The position numbers and the translations under genes are program-made. A stretch of DNA of 64,000 nucleotides from Bugula neritina (taxonomy: Eukaryota; Bryozoa; Gymnolaemata; Cheilostomatida; Bugulidae): contig OZ037765.1 in the NCBI GenBank assembly GCA_964035545.1, forward strand, positions 10,720,698-10,784,697, read 5' to 3'. The notes under the pieces are model-generated. The model had not been told where the DNA came from. It saw only the letters and a program-made list of their open reading frames with translations, and searched no databases. Shown in pieces: positions 36,001 through 46,600 of the stretch; within the stretch, counting starts at the first letter, position 1, and each line of letters starts with the position of its first letter.

Positions 36001-39000
36001 AGGTAGTTGCTCTGAACTTCTCAAATCAGCCACTGTGGTAAATAGTTTATGCTGACAGTCATTTAATTTACTTTTAACTTCTTGTACTTGTTTAGCAATG
36101 CTGTCCTTCACAATGACTAGACTCTCTTCCGCAGCTCGATTAGCTTGTTCTTCCAGTGTCAACTAAAATAAATTCAATATATACATGCACACATATGCGT
36201 GCATGGGTGTGTGCATGGCTGTGTGCATGGGTGTATGCATGTGTGTGTGTGAGTGTAAAGTATCACAGTTTTTCCAAAAGCAATCGCGTGTTTGGTTGAG
36301 TTATGACATGAATGCTGAAACTGATGTGTGTGCATGAGTAGCTCAGATTTTATATTTTAAATGCACAGTAATAAGAAGAATCTATATGTGGTTGTAACAA
36401 TTATTGAACTTTGATTTTAACATTTGTACTACAGAGCCTATTTGTTACTATAAAACTATCTAACTATTGTACATACTACACAGTAATATTATTACTTTCT
36501 CCTGTCATATAGAAAAGTAAATACTAAGCACACGATCAGGAATAATAATTGGTTTTCAAGGGAATTTTTCAATAGTTGGATAATAATTGGATAAATAGTT
36601 AGATAATAATGGTTGTATTGGGTTGTTAAATTGTTTTAGTTTCTGTTTTTCTTAAAAGTTATTTCTGTTATCTAATTATGCAAAGAGATCTCTGCAAGAG
36701 CTGATATTTGATATGTACCCATGCATTATCCTGAGGCTTTATAACAGCAATAGACAGATTAATGACAAATACAAATTAAGTTATAAACTTCACTGCTTAG
36801 TTTAAAAAATATGAAAAATTAATTGACATCACAATAGTAGCCACATGAAATAATGACTTCAAGTAGAATTATGAGCAGCATTATTAAAATAGCAGGCTAC
36901 ACTTTTATTCAGTTTCTTGATAATTAACTTTCAATGTGACACGATGTGTATTTCAACAATGTCAATATCACAAATGAAAGGAACACTTGGATTTAGTTAA
37001 AAGCTAACAAAAATGTCAACAATAGAACAAACAGTGCCATAAATATGAAGGAAACCTTAAAGTAGATTTTTCTAAAATTCAGTTTTCAAGTCTGCTCGTT
37101 TAAGGTAATCGCTGACTAAAATATTTACCATTACAATAAAGACAGTAGGCTATGTGTAAACAGAGTTGTTACAAAGAGAGAGATGCACTAAACAGAGTAG
37201 CAAGCATACATACCTCTCCTTGCAGCTTCCTGATTTCTAGATTGAGCTCTTCGATGCAATCTGTTAGTCGAGTATTCTCAGCCCGAGCTACTTCAAATGA
37301 CTTTCTGTTTTTCTCTATTTTTGTCTTTAATTCTGATAACTTCAAAGTATAGAGCAGTTGAGGTTTGTAAATAAGTCTCACATTAAATTTACTGGGAATC
37401 ATATATAACATAAACTAATTGTTGATAAGATGGCAGAATAAATGCATACTTTAATTGTATTTTAAAGTTGTAAACTTTTTCAACATATCACTGCTATACC
37501 CTGCACTTCAAAATACTGCACTGGCCCCCATTGCACTGCATGCACTTTCCTACAGTACACTGTAATGCACTACACTAGACTACAGTGCACTACACTGCAT
37601 ACCTAACACTACACTACACTACTTCGCCACACACTACACTACATTACACTAACTACGCTCCAATGTACTGCACCACACTGCACTATATACTTTACACTAA
37701 AATACATTTCACTACCCTACACAATACACTAGAATATATTACACTATAGTCTATGCTACAATGCCCTACACTGTACTGCACTGCTCTTTATAACCGCTTT
37801 TACTTGTGTGTACTAATTTGTTTAGTGTAAAACTGTGGGTGCTACCATCTTCATCAAAACTAATTTTAAAGAAGATAATTTGTATTTATTTGAGTGGTTT
37901 AACCATATCGCACAATTTGAATGAAAAACCAATGAACATTGAGAAACAAAAAACTTAAGCTATTTAGAAAATAGTATCTCCAAACACACGGAGTTGTTTC
38001 ATCCAACATCTAGATTGTGGTAATAAATCACCCAATACAAGAGTGTAGGCTAGAGGAGGAACAACATACTTTGTTATTAGCTGCCAGGTTTGTATTGAAC
38101 TTGCACTCAGTCAGCTGCCTCTCGCAGTCACGAGTAGCAGACGTTAAATCTCTCAGAGCCAGAGCTTTAAGCTCTGTCGACACTGGTGAAGTATTCAATT
38201 CGTTCTCCAACTGAGTGACTGTGTCAGATGCAGTAGCTAAATTCTCCTGCAACACATTCAATGTGATACCAACTATAGCTACTCTATGGGTAACCCAACT
38301 GTTAGATATACTTGCTATGAAACCTTTGTAAAGGTACATTGATGTCAGAGCATGTAGTAACAGCCTATTGTATTAATGTTATGTGATTGAGTGCTAGACA
38401 CTGTGAAGAACAATGATGCCATCTAGTTATATAGCTATACCGAGGTAAATAAACTCCAGATGGCTTCACAGAATGCTCACTGGTGAGTGATAACTTTTCA
38501 ACTCGATACACTACAGGTTACTAATATAACTTTGACAAAGTAGTCACAAACAAGTATGCAATTATATGCAAAACAATAAAACTTATCAAAGTATCTAACT
38601 CAACTGATAAACGTTAAAAATATTTCTTTGTAAGAAGACGATAATTCAGTACCAGCACTTATTAAAATTGTTTGTATTTGTTTATAAAAAAAATTAATTG
38701 CATATTTCAATAAGAACTGTCAAGTTTTTTTTGGTCAATAAGTTAGGGCGTCAATGTGTCAATCAACTTTATAGACTAAAGAGTATAGAATTGTGATAAC
38801 TACCTTTAATAGTGTAACCTGTTGGTTTGCTGTTTGAGTGTTTAGCTCTAACTGATTCTCTAGAAGTCTTATTTTTGATTCAAATTCAGTATTGTGGTGA
38901 GAAATATCTTCCAGTCTAAAATTATAAAACACCAATTAGCGTACACTTGTGACAAAACGCAGATTTAACAACATTAATATTAAAATACTTACCCTTAGTA

Positions 39001-40967
39001 TTTAAATATCCTATATAATCAAACCGCATGAAGCAATGGCTATTTGTATGAAATCAAATGTCTAACTGGTGTTCAGAATAACAAATTACATATTATAAGG
39101 TTTGTTACAGTCTACTCATTAAACTTTGAAATAGTTAAACTTACAAATCGAAATTCTTTTCACTACAGAAAATACAAACTTAAAGGGTGTACAAAAGTTC
39201 AATTAAATTAAAGATCAAATAGTTTTTGAGATGGAGCCGGCTTTTTTAGTGTGCCTGGTAATTGCCACCTTGGAGCTTTTATTAGAGAATTTATCTATTC
39301 AGTATGTGTAGCGCAAAGAGCTTTTGTTTCTATTGTCAAACTTCACCTCAAAAGGTATTTGGTCACAAGAGCTTGTAATATTTGTTTGCCTTCATCTCTA
39401 ACCAAGCATGAACAAGATAGATATTTGATAACAATTTATTTACGTAACATATTGTACCACTTGTAAGAATGCAGCACATATTTGCAAAAACATTCAAATG
39501 CATAAAACATTCTGCAGTAGCATTTATGTTACAAGTATACTTGAAGGTGAACATTAGTGCATACATATACATGTAGTCAAAGAAACAATATTTTAATGTA
39601 TAGAAAATTGATGTATGTATGCATGTTTACTAGAGAGCCGAGAGTCTTATTCAAACGTGTAGCTTATATGCACATTTTATTTAAAGCCCATAGACAGCAA
39701 CAATAATATTTATGCCTTACAAAGACAGTCTTTGCATGGTTAGCAGTGCTTTTAAAATACAGGATGGATGCCTAGTATAAATAAAGAGCCTACCTTCTTT
39801 TCATGTCACAGTTTTCATACAGTGCTTTTTTCAGTTGACTAGCACTGGTACACCTGGCCTCTTCTGTTTGCTGTCTTTCCATCTGCAGTTTATTTTGACG
39901 AATGGCATTTTCCTTCCGTTCAATAGCATTCTTCAGCGCAGATTTGTGTTGTTCCACTGCAGTATTTCTATTTGCCTGAAGCTGGATTCTAATAAAACAT
40001 AAATTGAATGTATTATGTGTATAATGACTCCATCTCGATCAATTAACTTACAGATAGGATATTGTTGTATCAACTTATCATATTCTATTTCCAAATTCTA
40101 TTTCCAAGTGTCATAACGTAAGAAATTCATAATTGTGTGCTTAAAAGTTACTTCTCTGACCATAAGAATAAAATTACGTGTTCTCAATACTACCTACTCA
40201 CTACAATACTATGCTATAGTATAGCATGCTATACTCTGCTTTGCTATACTATGCTGTGATATACTGCACTATGTTAAACTATACTATGCTATATGACACT
40301 ATGCTATGCTATACTATGTGATGTACTATAACATACTGTGCTATACTATGCTATTTAATATGCTATAATATATTGTGCTATAATGTACTATGCATGCTAT
40401 ACTGCATTATCCTATACTATAAAAATGCTAGACTATGCTATATTGTCCTATACTATAATTTGTGATATAGCACTTACTGTTGCCGTAGATTATCTATCGA
40501 TCTTGTGATAGACGCCTTATGGAAACCACACTCCGAAATATTCGAGTTGATATCATGCAACTGTGTCTGACATTCTTGAATCTTTCTTTCGTATAAATTT
40601 TTTAAACTTACTATTTCTTTTTCCATCTCATCTGCAGTCTACAGCATTTGATTGTCAAGTATATATGTGTTGGTGACCAGCAGTTTCAATTTATCAAAGA
40701 ATAAAGCAATTATATATAACCAGAGTCGTAACCATTGAACTGTATAAGTTTCAGTTCAGTGGTTGTAACACTATTCTTATGCTAATCTTGCATGCAATGC
40801 AAAGTATAAGCATAGGAGGAAATTGCTAATGCAAGTTTACTTACATGATTAAAGCCAGCAGTTTCAATGTGTACCCCTCCAGTTTTTATTTCTTTTATTT
40901 TGTGTATGTAAGAAGTTGCCATGGATGACAGATTCCCATCCTCAGGCTTGTAAAAAGGGGCAATCAT
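30007..40967 (-). CDS. Coiled-coil protein with C-terminal lamin-tail domain (divergent IF/LMNTD-like)
   Basis: Fourteen exons, minus strand: 40845-40967, 40478-40638, 39794-39988, 38804-38915, 38070-38246, 37214-37339, 35948-36162, 35632-35846, 34057-34246, 33413-33491, 32724-32954, 31979-32148, 30321-30406, 30007-30086. They total 2,160 nt, 719 residues, with every phase closing. Residues ~42-400 are coiled coil (EKEIVSLKNLYERKIQECQ, NLEIRKLQGELTLEEQ). A Pro/Ser-rich linker follows. The lamin-tail domain spans roughly residues 528-640: GSLTIHEVSPDGRYAILYNS, FPDRLTFRAGSFITVFS, WGTGPECTTVLCNSKGKAVA. The C-terminus ends YTPTLS without a CaaX box, so no farnesylation. The usual IF end motifs (LNDR..Y and YRKLLEGE) are absent. 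Possible identities: a divergent cytoplasmic IF protein, or an LMNTD1/2-type protein. The start ATG at 40967 has an in-frame stop nearby upstream. One intron has a GC donor (after 32724). Confidence 0.85.
30549..31000. mobile_element. MITE with 19-bp terminal inverted repeats
   Basis: TAAAGTTGCGTTTATACCT at 30549-30567 and its exact reverse complement at 30982-31000, 452 bp overall. If the outer TA is the target duplication the repeat itself is 17 bp, which suits a Tc1/mariner-type or similar non-autonomous element. No ORF inside. It lies in an intron of the lamin-tail gene. Confidence 0.75.
31590..31825 (+). mobile_element. tRNA-derived SINE, diverged
   Basis: The head resembles a tRNA: an A-box-like CTAGTAATTAGAGCACTGG near 31638 and a B-box-like AGTTTGAATCC near 31677. 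After it comes GTTAGAAAGGGCATTCAGTC (31708-31727), which resembles the conserved body found in molluscan/cephalopod SINEs as I remember them, and then a tail with AGTCCCTAGCTTGCC and CACCAGGGGTTCTAA. A tail-like copy recurs at 41852-41915. Boundaries are approximate. Confidence 0.5.
33140..33350. repeat. 13-bp minisatellite between CA-rich and TG-rich flanks
   Basis: Seven exact copies of ACACATATGCAAT occupy 33177-33267, with a partial eighth. The left flank is (AC)n-like (33155-33180) and the right flank (TGTGTGCC)-like (33298-33348), so the flanks are complementary and could fold around the array. The unit contains the palindrome ATAT/ATGCAT-like core. Located in an intron of the lamin-tail gene; the long ORFs that cross it on both strands are repeat artefacts. 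Confidence 0.9.
33530..33860. repeat. Degenerate ~110-bp AT-rich tandem repeat
   Basis: At least three diverged copies of a unit built on AATAGAACACATTATAAT, then ATT-CATACCATTATAAAATACAATA and TATATTATATAA. Copies begin near 33555, 33735 and 33795. No coding signal; intronic in the lamin-tail gene. Confidence 0.5.
36180..36260. repeat. GTGTGCATGG-type short tandem repeat
   Basis: Alternating GTGTGCATGG, GCTGTGTGCATGG, GTGTATGCATG units followed by (TG)n. Purine-pyrimidine alternating sequence just upstream, in transcript direction, of lamin-tail gene exon 35948-36162. Confidence 0.75.
37490..37790. repeat. Degenerate pentamer (CTACA/CACTA) repeat
   Basis: About 300 bases made of variants of CACTA, CACTG and CTACA (for example ACTACACTACACTGC), intronic in the lamin-tail gene. 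A sister tract of CTATA/CTATG pentamers is at 40195-40460. Confidence 0.8.
40195..40460. repeat. Degenerate pentamer (CTATA/CTATG) repeat
   Basis: Roughly 50 pentamers of CTATA, CTATG and CTGTG type, with frequent TATACTATGCTATGC words. Intronic; ends about 20 bases from the donor of exon 40478-40638. Confidence 0.8.
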
Positions 40968-43570
40968 GTTGCTCTCAGTTTTTCTATGTCACAACCATTC
41001 ACTAGATAATATTTATAAAAGAGTTATGTGTACAGATTATCAATGTTCAATAATTTCACACATTTCTTACATTCACAATAAAACACTATAATGCTATAGT
41101 CTACATAGTCACTTTCTATCTCTTCATTATAATATTGGCTTAAAACTGACTTTCACAAGCATAATGAGCACTATAAGCTAATAATTTACTGCCTTAAAAC
41201 AAAAACACATAAAATCAAACACCAAAGCTGGTCACTTGCATTAGGTTATAGTTTTTATTGCTCTGTTTCCACCAATCACCATAGTGTTACAAGGAGGTTT
41301 TACAAATCACAAATGAAATTGCCATATATATGTTTTGTATTTTAAATATTATACTCAAAAACTTCTAGTGTAAGCGTGAACTTAGTTTTACTAAAAATAT
41401 TTTTGCTCATAATGTGCTTTGTGTCATTATAAAAATCGGAAGTATAGTGATCATTTAAGTAATTATTAGCAGTAGTCAAGTATAACAAAAACCTGGTGTT
41501 CTAGTAATTTAACAAACACCTTAAAAATTATTTAACTTTTTAAAAACTGTTTGGTATTCCATTATAAGAAAATAAAGCATAGCAGCTATTACATAGAAAA
41601 AGTTGAAACAGTATGTGATAGAGCTTTTTATTACTTTGTGAAAGTAGATTTGTGAAAAAGTGTGAAGGCGGAAGAGACTGAGAACAAGTAAGCATAAAAC
41701 ACTAACATTACTATATATGCAAACCAAAACCATATTTTTTAAAACCACTATTATTGATACCCTAAAGTTTAAACCTATATTTATTACACTTTAGTTTAAG
41801 ACAAATATGTATGCAGTTCAGAAATATTTGCTCCTTTGGCACAATAGGGAGAAAGTCCTTGGCTAGCTTACAAAATTTCATCAGGGGTTGTCATGGGGAT
41901 GGTGACTATAAACCAACGTCATTTCTTTAAAGTAGGCATTATTATTTTTAATGCCAAATTAGGCATTATTATATTATACTAGTTAGTATTATGTTAATTT
42001 TGTATATACTATGAAACCTATTTGAACAGCAATTTAAAAAATCACATAAGTGCCATTAAGGTCATTGAGGTTTTTAAAAATGTGGTTATTTGACATCTTT
42101 TTGTACTTGTACAATAGAAAATCTTTTTCTTTGCATTTTTTAAATGTTTGAATACAAAATACGCCACAAAGCAAAGTCACAAACATGAAAGCCATACATA
42201 TAGAGAAACAGTTATAATATGTCTACTTGAAATGTTGATTTGAGCAAAAGATAAAAAATAATTATGAATTCAAAATATTATGTTTACAAATTAGTTAAAA
42301 AATTTATTTACTAAAATTGATTTCAGTTATTTTTAAAAGAAATTTGATTCAAAATGCTCCTAGGTAGTTTTTTGTATAAGATTATTCAGGTTTGTAATGC
42401 CAATTGTCTTACAACATTTATCACTCCAATTTTTTCTATATTTTTTTTAGCACACAATTCTTGCAATGTTTGTGAAAAAGCTTGAAACAATATTTATTAA
42501 TAATTGTCATACAATAAACTATGTCATTACATTTGATGAAATATGGTGGGCAAAAAACATTACATTTTGAATAAAAATGTAGGATGTAGTTTTTATTAAA
42601 TTTAACTATAATCTTTAATATTTTTACTCATATTAGTTTCCTTATTTAATACCATATTTTTCACTTTCAAAAGTTTGCTGGTAAAACAGTCATTGATGTC
42701 ATAATAGAGTGAACAAAAGTTTCACTTCAACTTGGATATCTTCCAGATATATTGTACATTACTTAAAAGTATCAGTTAATGTTAGTATTACTGCTGTAAT
42801 AGGCTAGTTGTAGAAAAGCCTTACTTAGTTTGCAATAAGTTTCTGGTTTAAATTTTGTTAATAGAAAAAACTATTAGAAATTCACACAATATTATGGTGC
42901 CAAATGCCAACATATTTAAATGAACAATAAAACATCTATAGAAATTCTTTTAAGACAAACTAATATTATATAAAATTTTAATGGTTTTAATATAAATTTA
43001 CACACTTGCAGTTGCAAAACAGTCACATACTTAAATAATCAAATTGAAATTGACTAATTGTGATTGTCTTATAAAAACTTCAACGCTACTCAACAAAATT
43101 TTCACTACTATTGTAGTTTAAATAAATATTATTATGGTTCCAAAGTTAATATTTATTTTGACTTTTTATAATTTGATCATATTCATAATCATAAGAATTA
43201 ATCATATTCATTGGGTTTAAGTTGCACTTGTACTTGTTGCAAATCCAAAAGTAAAAGCAGTTTATTGTATAATAATATTCAATGCTGCCGAAAAAATAGC
43301 TAAATTTGTTAGGAAGCATAAATACTTTCACAATTATATGTTTAAATACTTACCAAAAATTTTTTCAGCAAAACAAATCAGAAATGCACAAATCACGACC
43401 AAATTAACTGGGCACAAAAGCCCTTTTGTTAAGTAGTTGCCCGGCAACAGTCGGTGCTATAGAGTATAGTGCGAAATTAGTGCGGAAATAATAGCAAAGA
43501 CTGAAAGAACAAACTGCAAATGGGCTCGCTCATGTTAACTTTGCGAAGAAGACAGGATTGATAACTTACT
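40968..43570. other. AT-rich stretch upstream of the lamin-tail gene coding start
   Basis: 2.6 kb without a supportable coding exon on either strand. It includes a SINE-tail-like fragment at 41852-41915. A minus-strand ATG GCG GTT AAG A|GTAAGT near 43583 could be the true first exon of the lamin-tail gene, making this an intron, but it does not join in frame to the exon at 40967, so that is unproven. Confidence 0.5.
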
Positions 43571-43625
43571 CTTAACCGCCATGTTAATTCTCAGTATCAA
43601 GTGAGACAGAAGAAAACTTACAAAT
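43430..43625. promoter_or_regulatory. Divergent promoter with RFX X-box-like and YY1-like motifs
   Basis: Contains GTTGCCCGGCAAC (43436-43448), an inverted repeat matching the RFX/X-box half sites GTTGCC...GGCAAC with a one-base spacer, and on the minus strand AACATGGCGGTTAAG (about 43573-43587), which matches the YY1 core AANATGGCGG around an ATG and is followed by a GTAAGT donor. The plus-strand start of the ZNF236-like gene is at 43626. Motif assignment is by pattern only. Confidence 0.45.
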
Positions 43626-46600
43626 ATGAATGTATCTGCTATAGGGGATGGTTCAGATACATCATCTGGTAAGTACAGTTTTTATTTAGCATTTGAAACA
43701 ACAGTTGAAGAAAGTCGAAATTGCTGTTAAAAGCTTGCCATGTTCTTTGGAGATGAGTGCTACTTGGCGACATAATCTAAATAAATTAAAAGTTTGCCAC
43801 AGCAGGCGGAATAATACTTTTTTTTAGAAACTAAGGGAAATCCCTAATGTCTACGATCACGCATTTTAAGTTGAAGTTATTTAGATGGTTACAAATTTTT
43901 AAATAATGAAAATTATAATCGTACTACTAGCAGATTCAAATAAAAAATTAAATTACAATAATTTAATTATTATTCAGTATTCACTTGACTTTGTCGTTGA
44001 CTTTAGTGATAGTCAGTAAATCAAAATGTAATTTAGTCTTTAGGTTTCACTTTCAGTTTGTTAACATTAGAATTAATGTCATTATTTAATTTTATTATAT
44101 TTACATGATTATTAATTAGTATTCATTTATTATTATTAGCATAATGATAATGATAATCCCGCCATAATCATTGAATTTGATAGTGACTATCAATATCATA
44201 ATGATAATCATAATGACAAAAAGAATTTAATTTTGTTGGCATAATAAAATTAAAAATAAATATATTCAGTTATTATAGTAATTAAATTGAATAATATTAA
44301 TTATAATTATTTAATAATAATATTATTAATTGTGGTTATAATAAACAATTATAATAAGTAATAACTATGAGTATCAGTATGTCTATAGGTTTAAGTTTGC
44401 GTATCGGCATAAGCTAAAAGTGAACTACAAGTACAGTTGAGTTCAAGTAGTAGTACATAATAATAATAATTCAGGCATAGGGTAATCTAACTTTTTCAAT
44501 ATAATTATATTTATCACTTTTTTCACGATTTTAATTTATTTTACTTTCTACATCTAAGTGAATGTCGTGCAGTCAGTCTATAAGTACAACTTCAACTCAT
44601 AACTGCAAGTATATGTGTAGGCACATGTCGCTGTCAGTATTGCATTTAACTTAGAGTGTTGACTCCAGCTCTAGTTGGAATCTGCCTCGCTTTCACTCTT
44701 GCTCTGATTCCAGTCCTAGACTTGCAATAATACTAATAGTTGATAGTAATACCTGTACTAATAGTAACTGTATAGCCTAGATTAGACTGAACGCTATATA
44801 AACATGACAATTCAGGCCTATCCGCATCTAAAAACCCTGTTACACTTTACAATAACTGTAAAACTATGATTATTGATTATGATTATGATGATTAATAATC
44901 AAAATTATCATGGGAACTTTCACTGTTAATTACAGTCGTTCTAAGCTTTACTTAGATTTGATCTAGAGGTAAATGCTCATATGGTTAACAAATTTGTGGT
45001 TTGAGTTTGATGAGAGTTTATGACTTTCAACTAAGTTGTTCAAGAATTAAGTATGATCTGATACAAATAGATCTAGTATGTAGGTATAACTGTATTATAT
45101 TTATCACATCAATGGTTATTATAATCAAATCATATTTCGAGATTAGTTCATTAGTTGTTATTTTTGTCATCATTATCATGATTGGCTTATTGAATGCTAA
45201 ATAATTTTTATTTGTATATGTATTGCCTGTCTTTGCCTACATGGTGTTGACATAATTATAACACTAATAAAAGTTCAGTGCGTGATTTAATTGTTAGCTT
45301 TGTATCTGAATGTGCCATCAACTAGTTGAACTTTTCTAAATTACATTTCTTCAGTTACAATCCTAATATTGTTCGTGTTCACAGTTCTATATGCCACTTT
45401 GGTTACTTTGGACGGTAGTCAAGATGGCACAGAGCAACATCAGTTGGTTTCAGTACCTGCACATAGTTTGAATCTCGCCAGCCTAGCTGAGTTGACTGGC
45501 CATGGCGCTATTCCTGTTACTGATTTACAAGTGAGTTTTTCTTACCAGTATAAATATTGCGTTATATTTAATTTTGCCTTTTAAAATAATTTTCCAAAGT
45601 GATACATTTTGGTTTAATGATGTAAATTAATTCGTGAGTTTAGTGAAAAATGGTAAATTTTTTCTCTTATGAGTTTTTAAAAATTATTTCAAAAATATCA
45701 TTTCTGTCTTCAGTTATTTGGCAGGTCTCTAGTGTTCTCCCGTTACTTTTATCACTCATTTTCACTCATTGCGGACATTTTTGCATTCATAAATTCAGTA
45801 TATTATTGTTACAGTCTGCAGGAATCACAGCGCAACAGCTGCAAGGTTTTCAAGTGTTCCAAACGGGAGCCGAGGAGTTTACTGTGGTAGATCCGTCTGA
45901 ATTGAATCATGTTAATGCATCTGAGAGTGCCGTCACTGTACAACCTCTGGCACCAGAGCGCCTTGAACCAGAGGAAAATATACAGCCACCAATTCCTAAG
46001 GTATAACTCATTATACAACTTTACTCAAATACATCCTAATCCGGAGAATATTAACCAATTCTAGTGCGTTTGTGTACTCTATTCTACTGAGTCAATGCTT
46101 TTATTACATATGCTCTTCAAGAATAATTGTTAGTGCAATATTCATAAAGTACAACTTGTTTTGTTTCAGGGACCATATGTATGTCAGCATTGTAATAGAA
46201 TATTTCCCAAATGGTCGCAGTTACAGCGCCATAATAAGCGACATGATGATGACCAGCCTTACAAGTGCACTCAGTGTGATGCTAGCTTCAATGTGCAACA
46301 GAATCTAATTCTCCATGAAGCTGTTCACAGGAGCCCCCGTAAGTAGCAGTGGGCATGCGAATTTTACAATTTGATTTTTATTTCCCACATTTTTTTGTAC
46401 TTAAACTGCCACCCATCCCGGATCATGGTGGACTATGTGAGAAAGAAAGGTGATAATTTTTTCTTACTTAGCTTTTAATTAAATCTAGATTCTTCTGTTT
46501 TTAAGTCCTCTTTTATGTACAGTATGATTTTCTCGCTATATCTGTTTCTTTGCCTGTAAATGTGTTGTTTTGACATGCAGCTGAATGTCCGGAGTGTGGT

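Noticed and set aside
43572-43590. Minus-strand ATGGCGGTTAAGA|GTAAGT as first coding exon of the lamin-tail gene
   Set aside because: Joined to the acceptor before 40967 it reads a short peptide and stops; kept only as a possible 5' UTR exon or promoter motif.
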